Shown here one piece after another: positions 52,545-61,296 of a DNA stretch of 64,000 nucleotides. The position numbers and the translations under genes are program-made. Below the pieces are notes generated by a model that had not been told where the DNA came from, ran no database searches, and saw only the letters and a program-made list of their open reading frames with translations. Origin of the DNA: Pseudomonas fulva NBRC 16637 = DSM 17717 (GTDB lineage: Bacteria; Pseudomonadota; Gammaproteobacteria; Pseudomonadales; Pseudomonadaceae); the NCBI RefSeq assembly GCF_000730565.1, contig NZ_BBIQ01000002.1:186001-250000 (forward strand). The letters run 5' to 3'. Within the stretch, counting starts at the first letter, position 1, and the number at the start of each line of letters is the position of its first letter.

Positions 52545-53828
52545 TCAGAGGCTCAGGCGCAATGCCAGGGCCGAAAGAGTGATCAACAGAACCGGCAGCG
52601 TCAGCAGGATGCCGACCTTGAAGTAGTAACCCCAGGTGATGCGCACGCCTTTGCGCTCAAGCACGTGCAGCCAGAGCAGCGTGGCGAGGCTGCCGATAGG
52701 GGTGATTTTTGGGCCGAGGTCGCAACCGATGACGTTGGCGTAGATCATCGCCTCACGCACCAGCCCTTGCGCCTCGCTGGCCTGGATCGACAGGGCGCCA
52801 ACCAGCACGCTGGGCATGTTGTTCATGACAGAGGACAGTAATGCGGCGATCAACCCAGTGCCGATGGCGGCAGCCCACAGCCCTTGCTGCGCAAGTCTGT
52901 CGAGTAAGTGAGTGAGCATATCGGTGAGGCCGGCGTTCTTCAGCCCGTAGACCACTAGGTACATCCCAAGAGAAAAGATCACCACCTGCCAAGGCGCTTC
53001 GCGTAGCACCCGACGGGTCGAAATGCGGTGCCCGCGAGCGGCGACGGCAAAGAGGATCGTCGCACAGGCTGCGGCTACCGCACTGATCGGGATACCAAGT
53101 GGTTCCAGGGCAAACAGGCCGATCAACAGCACCACCAGCACCCAGCCACCGACGTTGAAGGTTGCGCGGTCATGAATCGCCTCGCTTGGGACTTTCAAGG
53201 CCCCGACCGTGTATTGCTTAGGGATGTCACGGCGGAAGAACAGGAATAGCACCAGCAACGTTGCGCCCACGCTGGCGAAATTCACCGGCACCATCACCGA
53301 GGCGTACTCGCTGAAACCCAGTCTGAAGTAGTCGGCCGAGACGATGTTCACCAGGTTGGAGACTACCAGCGGCAGGCTCGCCGTATCGGCGATGAAGCCG
53401 GCGGCCATGACGAAAGCCAGCGTCGCGGCAGGAGAAAAACGCAGCGCGAGAAGCATCGACATGACGATGGGCGTGAGTATCAGCGCCGCACCATCGTTAG
53501 CGAACAGCGCCGACACGGCAGCACCGAGCAGCACGCAGAAGCCGAACAGGCGGTAGCCGCTGCCGTTTGCCCAGCGCGCCACATACAACGCGGCCCACTC
53601 GAAAAAACCTGCCTCGTCCAGCAACAGGCTGATGATGATGATGGCGATGAAGGTGGCGGTGGCGTTCCAGACAATCGCCCACACGGTTGGGATGTCGTGC
53701 AGCGAAACGGCACCCGACGCCAAGGCGATGAGGGCACCGAGTGCGGCACTCCAGCCAACCCCAAGTCCCTTCGGCTGCCAGATGACCAAGATTAGGGTGA
53801 ACACAAAGACGGCAATTGCAATCAGCAT
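52545..53828 (-). CDS. arsB: ArsB arsenite efflux permease
   Basis: The 427-aa protein has 11-12 hydrophobic segments and the ArsB features [16 protein letters not shown] near the start and [17 protein letters not shown] near 110. It exports arsenite from the inner membrane. It is the ArsB type, not Acr3. Confidence 0.95.
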   Translation of the reverse strand: MLIAIAVFVFTLILVIWQPKGLGVGWSAALGALIALASGAVSLHDIPTVWAIVWNATATFIAIIIISLLLDEAGFFEWAALYVARWANGSGYRLFGFCVLLGAAVSALFANDGAALILTPIVMSMLLALRFSPAATLAFVMAAGFIADTASLPLVVSNLVNIVSADYFRLGFSEYASVMVPVNFASVGATLLVLFLFFRRDIPKQYTVGALKVPSEAIHDRATFNVGGWVLVVLLIGLFALEPLGIPISAVAAACATILFAVAARGHRISTRRVLREAPWQVVIFSLGMYLVVYGLKNAGLTDMLTHLLDRLAQQGLWAAAIGTGLIAALLSSVMNNMPSVLVGALSIQASEAQGLVREAMIYANVIGCDLGPKITPIGSLATLLWLHVLERKGVRITWGYYFKVGILLTLPVLLITLSALALRLSL

Positions 53829-53849
53829 GAAAGCCTCGCTCGATGTTGA

Positions 53850-54197
53850 TCAGCAGCAGGCAGCGTCACGAACGGGGCGGCCGTCCATGTTTTGCAGCCG
53901 AAGCGAGTTTTCTGCCAACCACTGTGAGTTGGCCTGCAAGGTTACCTGCAGCATTTCATGCACCCAGTCGGGAAGATCCGGGTTTAGGCGGTAGTACACC
54001 CATTGACCCTGTCGACGGTCCAGCAGCATGCCACTGCTGCGCAGCTGCGCTAGGTGGCGACTTATCTTGGGTTGGCTGTCATTCAAAGCGCACATCAGTT
54101 CGCAGACACAGAGTTCACCAAGGCTAGCGATCAGCAAGGTGGCGCGAGCACGGGTCTCGTCGGATAAGTTCTTGAACACATCGGGCGGGGTAGTCAT
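53850..54197 (-). CDS. arsR: ArsR arsenite-responsive repressor
   Basis: The 115-aa winged-helix protein has the arsenite-binding ELCVCELM and the DNA-reading helix SQPKISRHLAQLRSSGM. Further cysteines end the protein (DAACC). It is the first gene of the operon and should repress it through the palindrome just upstream. The ATG at 54197 is chosen over an extended reading through the operator. Confidence 0.93.
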   Translation of the reverse strand: MTTPPDVFKNLSDETRARATLLIASLGELCVCELMCALNDSQPKISRHLAQLRSSGMLLDRRQGQWVYYRLNPDLPDWVHEMLQVTLQANSQWLAENSLRLQNMDGRPVRDAACC

Positions 54198-54209
54198 GGC
54201 TGTACCATC

Positions 54210-54245
54210 ACATATGGAAAGCCGAATATACGAATATCCATATGT
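54210..54245 (-). promoter_or_regulatory. Probable ars operator
   Basis: ACATATGGA (54210-54218) and TCCATATGT (54237-54245) are exact inverted copies, with a GAATAT direct repeat between them. It lies 13 bases upstream of arsR, where autoregulatory ArsR sites occur. Confidence 0.7.
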
Positions 54246-54720
54246 ATGATGCAAGCAGATTCGGTCTGAAAGTCCGCTGTGGGTCGATAGCAGACTTTGA
54301 ATCAGCGGAGCATACGCCGGGAACGACGTGCGTTATGCCGGATCGGCATCATGGCCGGATGAAAGCCGTCGGACCAATTCGCGAACCAACTCATGAGTAT
54401 CGGTGAGGAAGTGAGAGGGGTTTGGCCCAGCAAAATCGACAAATTTCCACCCGCAAAACCCCATGGCATAGCGCATGGTGATGTTAGCGGTGTAGATCAG
54501 TCCCCATGTTTGGAACCGGTGAACTCAGGTCATCAAAAACGAGTTCCGAGGTTCGATTCAGCGCTACTGCTGCAGTGCTGCAAGGCAGGCGAAATGGCCC
54601 GAAAATCGATTCCGCAACTCGATGCACACCCCTTGATTTCAAAGGGCTGCGTAGCGTATATAATCACGTCATTGCGGAAATCAAAAGCTCGTAAGCTATT
54701 GAAATTGAAAGTAATGGATG
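54246..54720. other. Gene-free stretch between ars operon and tRNA fragment
   Basis: About 475 bp hold no ORF that I can support. The last 100 bp become AT-rich, with a perfect -10 TATAAT (54659-54664) and a short repeat (TTGAAATTGAAAG) immediately before the tRNA fragment. AT-rich DNA next to an attachment site often carries integrase arm sites. Confidence 0.5.
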
Positions 54721-54769
54721 ACGGATTGCAAATCCGTCTACGCCGGTTCGATTCCGACCTCGGCCTCCA
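54721..54769 (+). other. 3' fragment of a tRNA-Cys gene, probable attR
   Basis: The fragment has an anticodon arm with GCA (ACGGA-TTGCAAA-TCCGT), variable loop, T arm (GGTTCGATTCC) and the 3' acceptor strand CTCGGCC-TCCA. The 5' half (acceptor GGCCGAG and D arm) is missing; nothing upstream can pair. Integrases that use tRNA genes leave exactly this remnant. A host terminator follows. Confidence 0.85.
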
Positions 54770-54777
54770 CCATTCGA

Positions 54778-54812
54778 AAGCCCCGCAGCCCTTTGGGTTG
54801 CGGGGCTTTTTT
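54778..54812 (+). terminator. Terminator of the tRNA transcription unit
   Basis: AAGCCCCGCA and TGCGGGGCTT form a 10-bp stem followed by T-rich DNA. Confidence 0.9.
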
Positions 54813-55243
54813 AATGCCCGCGATTTTCTCCAGTGCTCAGCAGCCAAAGGGAGCTGGTCAATGCTGGCGCGGTTTGGATCAACTGCGCACTGGATCTTGG
54901 GCTTTTTCGCTTCAAGCGGTAGGATTTTCCCGAGGCGCACCCTTTGTTTCGAGTCATGAAAAGAAAAATCTCAAGGGCGCTGCGAAAGTGGGTTGTTTAC
55001 CTTGTGCTTGCAGGGCTGGCAGGCAACTCCAGCCGAGTGTTCGACCACCTGTCCGCCTTGAAGCCTTGGCGCGTCGCCAAGGGCTTCGCGGCTTACCTTA
55101 TGACGACCTTGTGATACTACGCTGGCGCAGTGCGTTTACCTTCCGAGCCAAGACACTGGCCAGCGGCGTTCACACCTGGTCGTTGGTCAACGGCTGGTGA
55201 TGTAGCTAAGGTTCAATACTCAACCCGCTCAAGGAAAATGCGC
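54813..55243. other. Gene-poor stretch
   Basis: One weak ORF (54956-55114, 52 aa, MKRKISRALRKWVVYLVLAG...) has no good ribosome-binding site; I do not call it. Nothing else is supported. Confidence 0.4.
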
Positions 55244-55444
55244 ATGTGGTGGATCGGCCCCGAAAAATCCAGGTTCAAGATTCAGCGCCGCGTATCGGCC
55301 GTGGTTCTGGTATTGGCCGTCTTGTTTCTTGCCACTCAAATCGAAGCGTACATTCATGGCGAGGCCTTGCTGACAGACGTGCTGGGCGGGCTGTTCCTGA
55401 CCGCGCTGGGTGGCGGCATGTTTTACATGGCGGACAAGTGGTAG
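55244..55444 (+). CDS. 66-aa two-span membrane protein
   Basis: AAGGAAA precedes the ATG chosen. Two hydrophobic segments (VVLVLAVLFLATQ and DVLGGLFLTALGGGMFYM) follow a basic N-terminus. No family recognised; chromosomal. Confidence 0.6.
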   Translation: MWWIGPEKSRFKIQRRVSAVVLVLAVLFLATQIEAYIHGEALLTDVLGGLFLTALGGGMFYMADKW

Positions 55445-55486
55445 CTCCCGCTCATGCGGGTGCATGAGGCGCGGACGCAGGTCCGC

Positions 55487-56374
55487 TCAAGACGTCTGCT
55501 CGCACACCCAGTCCACGAAGTTGCGGATCTTCGGTGAATCGTGGCTCTGGGTCGCATAGGCCACGTAGTGAGCATCCGGGCTGGGTGCATAGTAGTGCAG
55601 GGGAATCAGCAAGGCGCCGCGCTGCAGTTCTTCTGTCACCATGAACCTGGGTACCAAGGCCACACCCAACCCTGCGATCGCTGCGCGAATGCACAGGTCG
55701 AAGGTGTCGAACTGCGGGCCTCTGTAGCTGTTTCTGGATGTCATCGCCTGAGCACCCAGCCAGTCATGCCACGCCTCGGGTCGCGAAACGCACTGCAAGA
55801 GCGTATGGCTGTGAATGTCATCGATAGCCTTCAGCGGCCGGTGCAGCAGCAGGGCAGGAGCGCACACGGGCACGACGTCTTCGCGAAACAGCTCGACGCA
55901 CTGGGCGCCGGGCCAGGTGCCACGCCCATAGAAGAATGCAACGTCCGCCTTGGCCTGTAACAGGTCGAACGGCTCCAGTTCATTGCGCACGCTTAGCCGC
56001 ACGTGCGGATACGCTGCGCTGAATGCCGGCAGCCGAGGAATCAGCCAGCGCGAGCCGAATGTCGGTTGGGTCGCGATTCTCAAGGTTTCTGCCTGGCCAT
56101 CGAACGTTAGGATGAAGCGCGTCGAGATGTCCGTTTGGCTCAGGATCTTGCCAACTTCGCTCAGGTACAGCTCGCCCACGGCGGTCAGTTGCAAGCCGCC
56201 ACGCAACCGATTGAACAGCCGACGCTGCAACATTTGCTCAAGTTGAGCGACCTGCTTACTGACGGCGCTTTGCGTCAGGTTCAGTTCACGGGCAGCGAGG
56301 GTGAAGCTGGCATGACGGGCAGTGGACTCAAAGCACTGCAGCGACATCATGGACGGAAGCAATTTCTTGTGCAT
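55487..56374 (-). CDS. LysR-type transcriptional regulator
   Basis: The 295-aa protein has an N-terminal winged HTH (ASFTLAARELNLTQSAVSKQ) and a C-terminal ligand domain of the GcvA-like group (ATQPTFGSRWLIPRLPAF). It lies 81 bp downstream of the HglS-like gene on the same strand and probably controls that gene and the divergent transporter. Confidence 0.92.
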   Translation of the reverse strand: MHKKLLPSMMSLQCFESTARHASFTLAARELNLTQSAVSKQVAQLEQMLQRRLFNRLRGGLQLTAVGELYLSEVGKILSQTDISTRFILTFDGQAETLRIATQPTFGSRWLIPRLPAFSAAYPHVRLSVRNELEPFDLLQAKADVAFFYGRGTWPGAQCVELFREDVVPVCAPALLLHRPLKAIDDIHSHTLLQCVSRPEAWHDWLGAQAMTSRNSYRGPQFDTFDLCIRAAIAGLGVALVPRFMVTEELQRGALLIPLHYYAPSPDAHYVAYATQSHDSPKIRNFVDWVCEQTS

Positions 56375-56455
56375 GGCTTGCAGGCATCACCTAAGACTAT
56401 GGCCAGGCAGGCCGGACGAGCCGCCTGGGCCTGGGCGGCTGGGCGGTCGGCCAAT

Positions 56456-57838
56456 CTATGCGCTGGTTGCCTGGATTTCAAGCGCGCGCAAGCAGGACGC
56501 GATGGATTGCGCCTGGGCCTGGGCGTACAGGGTCGTCTCGTCGATCACGCGAGCGCCCAACGCTGCCTCCAACTGCTGCTGGTTGCCTTGCGTCATGGCG
56601 TCGGCCTTGGTGTTGTCGCCGAGGTTGGACTGAAAGATCCCGGCAGCGCTCACAGGCAGGAAGTCCTCATACACCAGTGGCTCGAAACCGACCGCGCCTT
56701 GTTCGATCAGCGTTTCGAGATCCGTCCCACGCGCTTTAGCCGCATCCCTCACGAAATAATTGAAGTAAGCGAGCTTGTGCGTGCGCAGCGAGGCGTAGTC
56801 GTCAGGAAACGCGCTGAATGCCGTTTTGAGTAGGTGCGCATACTGCTCGGCATTGTCCGCCGATGGTGCTGCGCCCAGCGCTTGCCTGGCCTGGCTCAAC
56901 AGCCGGTCATACAGTGCTTTGCCCGCAGGTGTCAGCGCCGCGCCGCGCTGCTCGATTTCTCCGAAACGAGCCGTGTGATGCCCCGGTGCCCCATCACCAC
57001 CAGCAAAGGTCACCGCTTCCTGCAGGGCCTTGAAGCTTGTCTGGCGCAACAGGATTGGGCACTGGCGCGGCGGTGGCCCTTCGATGACTGCCTTGGGGGT
57101 CATGCCGCGCGAACGCATCTGGGCCTGAGCGCGGTCGATGTCGAGAGTGCGGGGCGTGAGGTGGTTGATGTGCGGCCCACGAAACGCCACCACGTCAGCG
57201 ATCAGGCGATGCTGGTCATGCAGGGCGCGGTATTGCTGGGTACTGACCGTCGCGCTCTGGTGCCAGCGAAAGGTTTCCAGCGCCTCCTGGACGAACGCTT
57301 GAGCGTCCGTATCGGTAAGTCCGCCGTCACATTCGTGGCGGTCGATGAGCGCCATTACGCCAGGGGTGAAAATGGTCCGCTCGCTCAGCAACTGGCAGGC
57401 CTGTTCACGCAGTTGTGGGTCTTCGATCAATTCGAGCCGCAACAGCGAGGTGAACACCCTGAACGGATTGGCGCGCAGCGACGCTGCCTCGATAGGTCGG
57501 AATGCGGTGGCATGTACTGGCACGGCGGCGATGCTCAGGTCGTAGTAGCCAACTGGCGACATGCCCATGACTGCAAACAGTCGGCGCAAGCCTTGCAGCT
57601 CCTCGGCCGTTCCAACACGGATCGCGCCATGGCGTTCCACGCTCAGGCGCTGCTCGTCACCGCTGCTACGCAGTCGTTCTGCCAATGCAGGCTGAGCGGC
57701 CAGGGTCTGGGCATTGACTTCGGCGACCAAGTCCAACAAATCGCCATAGAGCGGTACCTCCTGCTTGTACATCGCTGACAGGGCGGTACTGAAAAGCGCA
57801 CGGATTGCATCGGGGTGCATGAAACGGACCGGGTCCAT
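56456..57838 (-). CDS. 2-oxoadipate dioxygenase/decarboxylase-like (HglS, DUF1338)
   Basis: The 460-aa protein fits DUF1338/YdcJ: ERHGAIRVGT near 70, GPHINHLTPRTLDID near 225 and TARFGEIEQRGAALT near 290 supply the two His and the Glu that bind iron in HglS. HglS converts 2-oxoadipate to 2-hydroxyglutarate in lysine breakdown in P. putida. A LysR gene also adjoins the known hglS, but the neighbouring transporter differs, so this may be a paralogue with another 2-oxo acid as substrate. AGGAGG precedes the ATG; a longer reading upstream is not needed. Confidence 0.82.
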   Translation of the reverse strand: MDPVRFMHPDAIRALFSTALSAMYKQEVPLYGDLLDLVAEVNAQTLAAQPALAERLRSSGDEQRLSVERHGAIRVGTAEELQGLRRLFAVMGMSPVGYYDLSIAAVPVHATAFRPIEAASLRANPFRVFTSLLRLELIEDPQLREQACQLLSERTIFTPGVMALIDRHECDGGLTDTDAQAFVQEALETFRWHQSATVSTQQYRALHDQHRLIADVVAFRGPHINHLTPRTLDIDRAQAQMRSRGMTPKAVIEGPPPRQCPILLRQTSFKALQEAVTFAGGDGAPGHHTARFGEIEQRGAALTPAGKALYDRLLSQARQALGAAPSADNAEQYAHLLKTAFSAFPDDYASLRTHKLAYFNYFVRDAAKARGTDLETLIEQGAVGFEPLVYEDFLPVSAAGIFQSNLGDNTKADAMTQGNQQQLEAALGARVIDETTLYAQAQAQSIASCLRALEIQATSA

Positions 57839-58187
57839 GGTGAGCCTCCTGGAAAATTCGAGGCCTGCATTGATCACGGTGACGCGCCGCCCTGGCAAAC
57901 GAATTAACCGAATCGCTGCCTGACTTTTTCGCATGCGTGGCGTCTGGTACGTGCACCGGCAGTGCCACGGCATGCTGAGTCGGCAGTCACAGCGGCTTGT
58001 ACCTTGCAAATCAGGCCATTCCTACCGGGAATGCAGGCCCGATATTTTTTCGTTTGCGTGAACATAGCTTTTACCGCAGGTTGTGACGGCCTTTGACGGT
58101 GGGCTGTGCCCGCCGCCTGCGCTGTTACTGCAGCGCCGTGTAGTGCCGGAACAGGCACGTCGTAACCCGCCATAATAAGGATAAAAC
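57839..58187. other. Intergenic region between divergent genes
   Basis: These 349 bp between the HglS-like gene and the transporter must hold both promoters and the LysR binding site. I see no ORF and no site I can define by eye. Confidence 0.5.
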
Positions 58188-59447
58188 ATGCACAACCCTA
58201 ACCCCGCCGGGGTCATCGCCGCGTCCACCGAGCGGACCTGGATCACAGCCTTCGTGTTTTGCTTCCTGACGATGGTCATCGATGGCGCCGATGTCATGAT
58301 CCTGGCCTATAGCCTGGCCACGCTCAAAACGGAATTCGGCCTGACTGGCCTGCAGGCAGGCATGCTCGGCAGCTGCACCCTGGCCGGCATGGCTGTTGGG
58401 GGCATTTACGGTGGCTGGGCAACCGACCGCCTTGGGCGGGTGCGCACCGTGGTGCTCAGTGTGCTGCTGTTCAGCCTCGGTACGGGGCTATTGGGCTTTA
58501 CCGAGAACTATGTACAGTTTGCGATCATCCGCTTTGTCTCGGCCCTAGGCCTTGGTTCGGTGTACGTTGCATGTAATACACTCATGGCCGAGTACGTACC
58601 TACCCGGTTCCGAAATACCGTTCTTGGCAGCCTGCAAGCGGGCTGGTCGGTCGGGTATATCGTTGCAACGCTGCTCGCTGCCTGGATACTGCCAAGCTAC
58701 GGCTGGCGCACGTTGTTCTTCGTGGGCGTCACGCCGGTGATTCTTGCCCTGCTGATGCACAAGATGGTGCCGGAACCTTCGACCTGGACCCGCTTGCAGA
58801 GTGCCGATCGTGCAGAGCGCAAGGCGCGTGAGCGTGTGGAGGGCGGCAAGTACAAACAGATCTTCGCCAACCCCAACGCCGCGAAGATGTTCGTTCTCTG
58901 GTCGCTGACTGCAGGCTTCTTGCAGTTTGGTAACTATGGCGTCAACAACTGGATGCCCAGCTACCTGGAGACCGAGTTGGGCATGGCGTTCAAGCAGATG
59001 ACCACGTTCCTGGTCGGCACCTACACCGCTTCGATCCTTGGCAAGGTCATCGCCGGCATGGCGGCGGACAAGTTCGGGCGGCGCAAAGTGTTTGCCGCGG
59101 GTTGCCTGGGGACGGCGCTGTTCCTGCCGATCATCGTGCTGTTCAACCAGCCGGAAAACATTCTGTGGCTGTTGATCGTCTTCGGCTTCCTCTATGGCGT
59201 GCCTTACAGCGTCAACGCCACGTACATGACGGAAAGCTTCGAGGCCAAGTTCCGTGGCTCTGCGGTTGGCGGTGCCTACAATATCGGGCGTATCGGTGCT
59301 GCGGTGTCACCGGCTGCCATTGGCTTCTTCGCCAGCCAGGGCTCGATCGGTGTCGGTTTCCTGATCGTTGGCGCTGCTTATTTCCTTTGCGGCATGATCC
59401 CGCTGCTGTGCATCCGTGAGAAACAATTCGATCCGGCTCGTGAATGA
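58188..59447 (+). CDS. MFS transporter (aromatic/organic acid type)
   Basis: The 419-aa protein has 12 predicted helices, the MFS loop GGWATDRLGRVRTV between helices 2 and 3 and its repeat MAADKFGRRKVF after helix 8. It resembles acid:proton symporters. AAGGAT precedes the ATG. Divergence from the HglS-like gene suggests uptake of its substrate or a precursor. Confidence 0.9.
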   Translation: MHNPNPAGVIAASTERTWITAFVFCFLTMVIDGADVMILAYSLATLKTEFGLTGLQAGMLGSCTLAGMAVGGIYGGWATDRLGRVRTVVLSVLLFSLGTGLLGFTENYVQFAIIRFVSALGLGSVYVACNTLMAEYVPTRFRNTVLGSLQAGWSVGYIVATLLAAWILPSYGWRTLFFVGVTPVILALLMHKMVPEPSTWTRLQSADRAERKARERVEGGKYKQIFANPNAAKMFVLWSLTAGFLQFGNYGVNNWMPSYLETELGMAFKQMTTFLVGTYTASILGKVIAGMAADKFGRRKVFAAGCLGTALFLPIIVLFNQPENILWLLIVFGFLYGVPYSVNATYMTESFEAKFRGSAVGGAYNIGRIGAAVSPAAIGFFASQGSIGVGFLIVGAAYFLCGMIPLLCIREKQFDPARE

Positions 59448-59585
59448 TCGGTGATGGCCGATAAGACGGGGGCGCGTGCTCGGTAAACCTTGGCTCACCT
59501 TTCCAAGAAATGACCCAGTGCAGTCACCGCTTCTGCTAAAGGCGTGCTCGTACGCGAAGGACTGAGCGCCCTGAGTCTGCCTGAA

Positions 59586-59609
59586 AACGCCGCCTGTAAA
59601 GGCGGCGTT
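59586..59609. terminator. Hairpin downstream of the MFS gene
   Basis: AACGCCGCCT and AGGCGGCGTT flank a GTAA loop; the A-run on one side and the lack of a T-run on the other leave the direction unclear. Confidence 0.6.
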
Positions 59610-59675
59610 CCTGCTCGGCAAGCTTGACGACCCTGCGGCTAGATCATCGGATTGGCAATCACCTCGGCCAGCCGC

Positions 59676-59921
59676 TCAGTACTTGCCCTTGGGGCTTTTC
59701 TCGAACTTCCATTCCGTCATTTTCTTCGCCGCCAGGAAACTTTCGCAGTTCGCGATGAACACATTGCGGTTTGCATCCTTTGACAAGCTGGCAAGGTTTT
59801 TTCCGTACAGTTGCGGGCCACAATTGTCTGCCGTTGGCTCGGGCACTTTCTCTTCGGTGCAGCCTGCCAGCGGGGTGATCAACCCAACAAGCGGGAGGAG
59901 GAGGGCGCGTTTTCTGTCCAT
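59676..59921 (-). CDS. Small lipoprotein
   Basis: The 81-aa precursor has a lipobox (LITPLAGC, Cys at 21) and a mature part with two cysteines (NCGPQLYGKN ... NCESFLAAKKM). Its Cys spacing is somewhat like plasmid entry-exclusion lipoproteins, but I do not claim this. Chromosomal. Confidence 0.7.
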   Translation of the reverse strand: MDRKRALLLPLVGLITPLAGCTEEKVPEPTADNCGPQLYGKNLASLSKDANRNVFIANCESFLAAKKMTEWKFEKSPKGKY

Positions 59922-60044
59922 GACGGAATCCTTCGTCGGTCTATTTCAAGGTGCGTCCAAGTTGTCTGCTAGCCAGCCTGCGGGTGCGCAGACTATCACG
60001 CCAGCTGAGTGTTTTGGCTGGCACATCCACGCATAACGCCCTTT

Positions 60045-60764
60045 TCAGAATTCGAGATCACCTTGCCTGCTCTGTTCGGCAATCGGCATTATCAGTTGCG
60101 CACCCTGGTTGCGAACATTGCCAACGGCCTTGTCGACCGGATACCAGCGGAAGTCAGTGGCCGGACGGCAGCCTGTCGCCACGATCGCCTCGGCGCGCTG
60201 CGTTGAAGTGGCGGGGTCCAGCCACTCCCTGGCAAGGTGCGGCGCCAACACCAGGGGCTTTCGGTCATGAATATCGATCAAGCCTTGATCAGCGGCGGCC
60301 GTGATGATCACGAAACCATCGTGCGCGTCTGGTTCAAGGTTCTGGTGAACTTCGGCAAGCGCGGCAAAGTAGAGCGGTGCACCGTCGGCGCTGGTGATGT
60401 AGTAGGGTTGTTTGCGCTTGGGATCTTGCGCATCTGGCAGCCATTCGAACCAGCCATTGGCAGGGGCGAGCGCTCTTGCATGTGGCCACAGACCCTTGAA
60501 AAACTTGCCAGTGGCTACGGTTTCGGCCCGGGCATTGATAGGGTCGAGTCGCTTGCCTTTGGCCCAGCGAGGCGACCATCCCCACTTCACTTTGTCTACG
60601 TGCAGACCTGCCTCAGCCTGGCGTATAACTTCGACGCGGGTAGAAGGCGCCACGTTATAGCGATCAACCGGTTCATGGTCGTAGCCGTTGATCACCACCA
60701 AGTCCAGCGCCAGCTGTCGCAAGTAGTGATCCATCGACTCGTAGATCGAGTAGCGTCCGCACAT
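60045..60764 (-). CDS. SRAP/YedK-HMCES family abasic-site protein
   Basis: The 239-aa protein has the catalytic Cys2 in MCGRYSIYE, NVAPS, INARAETV and LAPANGWFEWL. These proteins form a thiazolidine link to abasic sites in single-stranded DNA and shield them. It is divergent from umuDC, and the LexA box between them could serve both. Confidence 0.94.
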   Translation of the reverse strand: MCGRYSIYESMDHYLRQLALDLVVINGYDHEPVDRYNVAPSTRVEVIRQAEAGLHVDKVKWGWSPRWAKGKRLDPINARAETVATGKFFKGLWPHARALAPANGWFEWLPDAQDPKRKQPYYITSADGAPLYFAALAEVHQNLEPDAHDGFVIITAAADQGLIDIHDRKPLVLAPHLAREWLDPATSTQRAEAIVATGCRPATDFRWYPVDKAVGNVRNQGAQLIMPIAEQSRQGDLEF

Positions 60765-60829
60765 GTATTCACCTCTCGTCCGTCAGAAATTCACACGTTC
60801 AGGATTGACCCGTCCGCCGATGCCAGATT

Positions 60830-60849
60830 AACTGTATATGCATACAGTT
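60830..60849. promoter_or_regulatory. LexA box between SRAP and umuD
   Basis: AACTGTATATGCATACAGTT is a perfect palindrome with the CTG-N10-CAG LexA core, 18 bases before the umuD start. Confidence 0.92.
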
Positions 60850-60867
60850 TGCATTGGACTTTCTCTC

Positions 60868-61296
60868 ATGACCATCACCTTCCTGGGCGCGCCACGTGGC
60901 AGCTCTGAACCACTTCCGATTTATTCGTATTACGTTCCGGCCGGTTTTCCGTCGCCTGCCGCGGATCATCTTGAGGGCTACATATCCCTCGATGAGTTAT
61001 TCGACATCCGCGCACCGCATGTGTATCTGGTGAAAGTGGAGGGTGACAGCATGCAAGGCGCTGGCATCTATTCGGGCGATATCGTGGTGGTGGACCGGGG
61101 GCGCGAAGCCGAGCACGGGGATATCGTGATTGCGGCCATCAACAGTGAGCCCGTTTGCAAGCGCCTGCACCGACGTGACGGTGTGGTGATCTTGAAGTCC
61201 GAGAACCGAGCCTACCCCCCGCGCTATGTCATGGAGGGTGATGATCTGCTCATTTGGGGCGTGGTGCGCTATAGCGTCCGCGATCATGCGCAGTGA
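60868..61296 (+). CDS. umuD: UmuD subunit of DNA polymerase V
   Basis: The 142-aa protein has the full N-terminal arm with the Ala-Gly cleavage site in VPAGFPSPAADHLEG, Ser in EGDSMQGAGI and Lys in PVCKRLH. RecA-driven cleavage gives UmuD', which joins UmuC for translesion synthesis. Confidence 0.95.
   Translation: MTITFLGAPRGSSEPLPIYSYYVPAGFPSPAADHLEGYISLDELFDIRAPHVYLVKVEGDSMQGAGIYSGDIVVVDRGREAEHGDIVIAAINSEPVCKRLHRRDGVVILKSENRAYPPRYVMEGDDLLIWGVVRYSVRDHAQ

Noticed and set aside
54540..54570. A second tRNA-like T-arm phrase (GGTTCGATTC) upstream of the tRNA-Cys fragment
   Set aside because: No anticodon arm or acceptor strand around it; probably chance.
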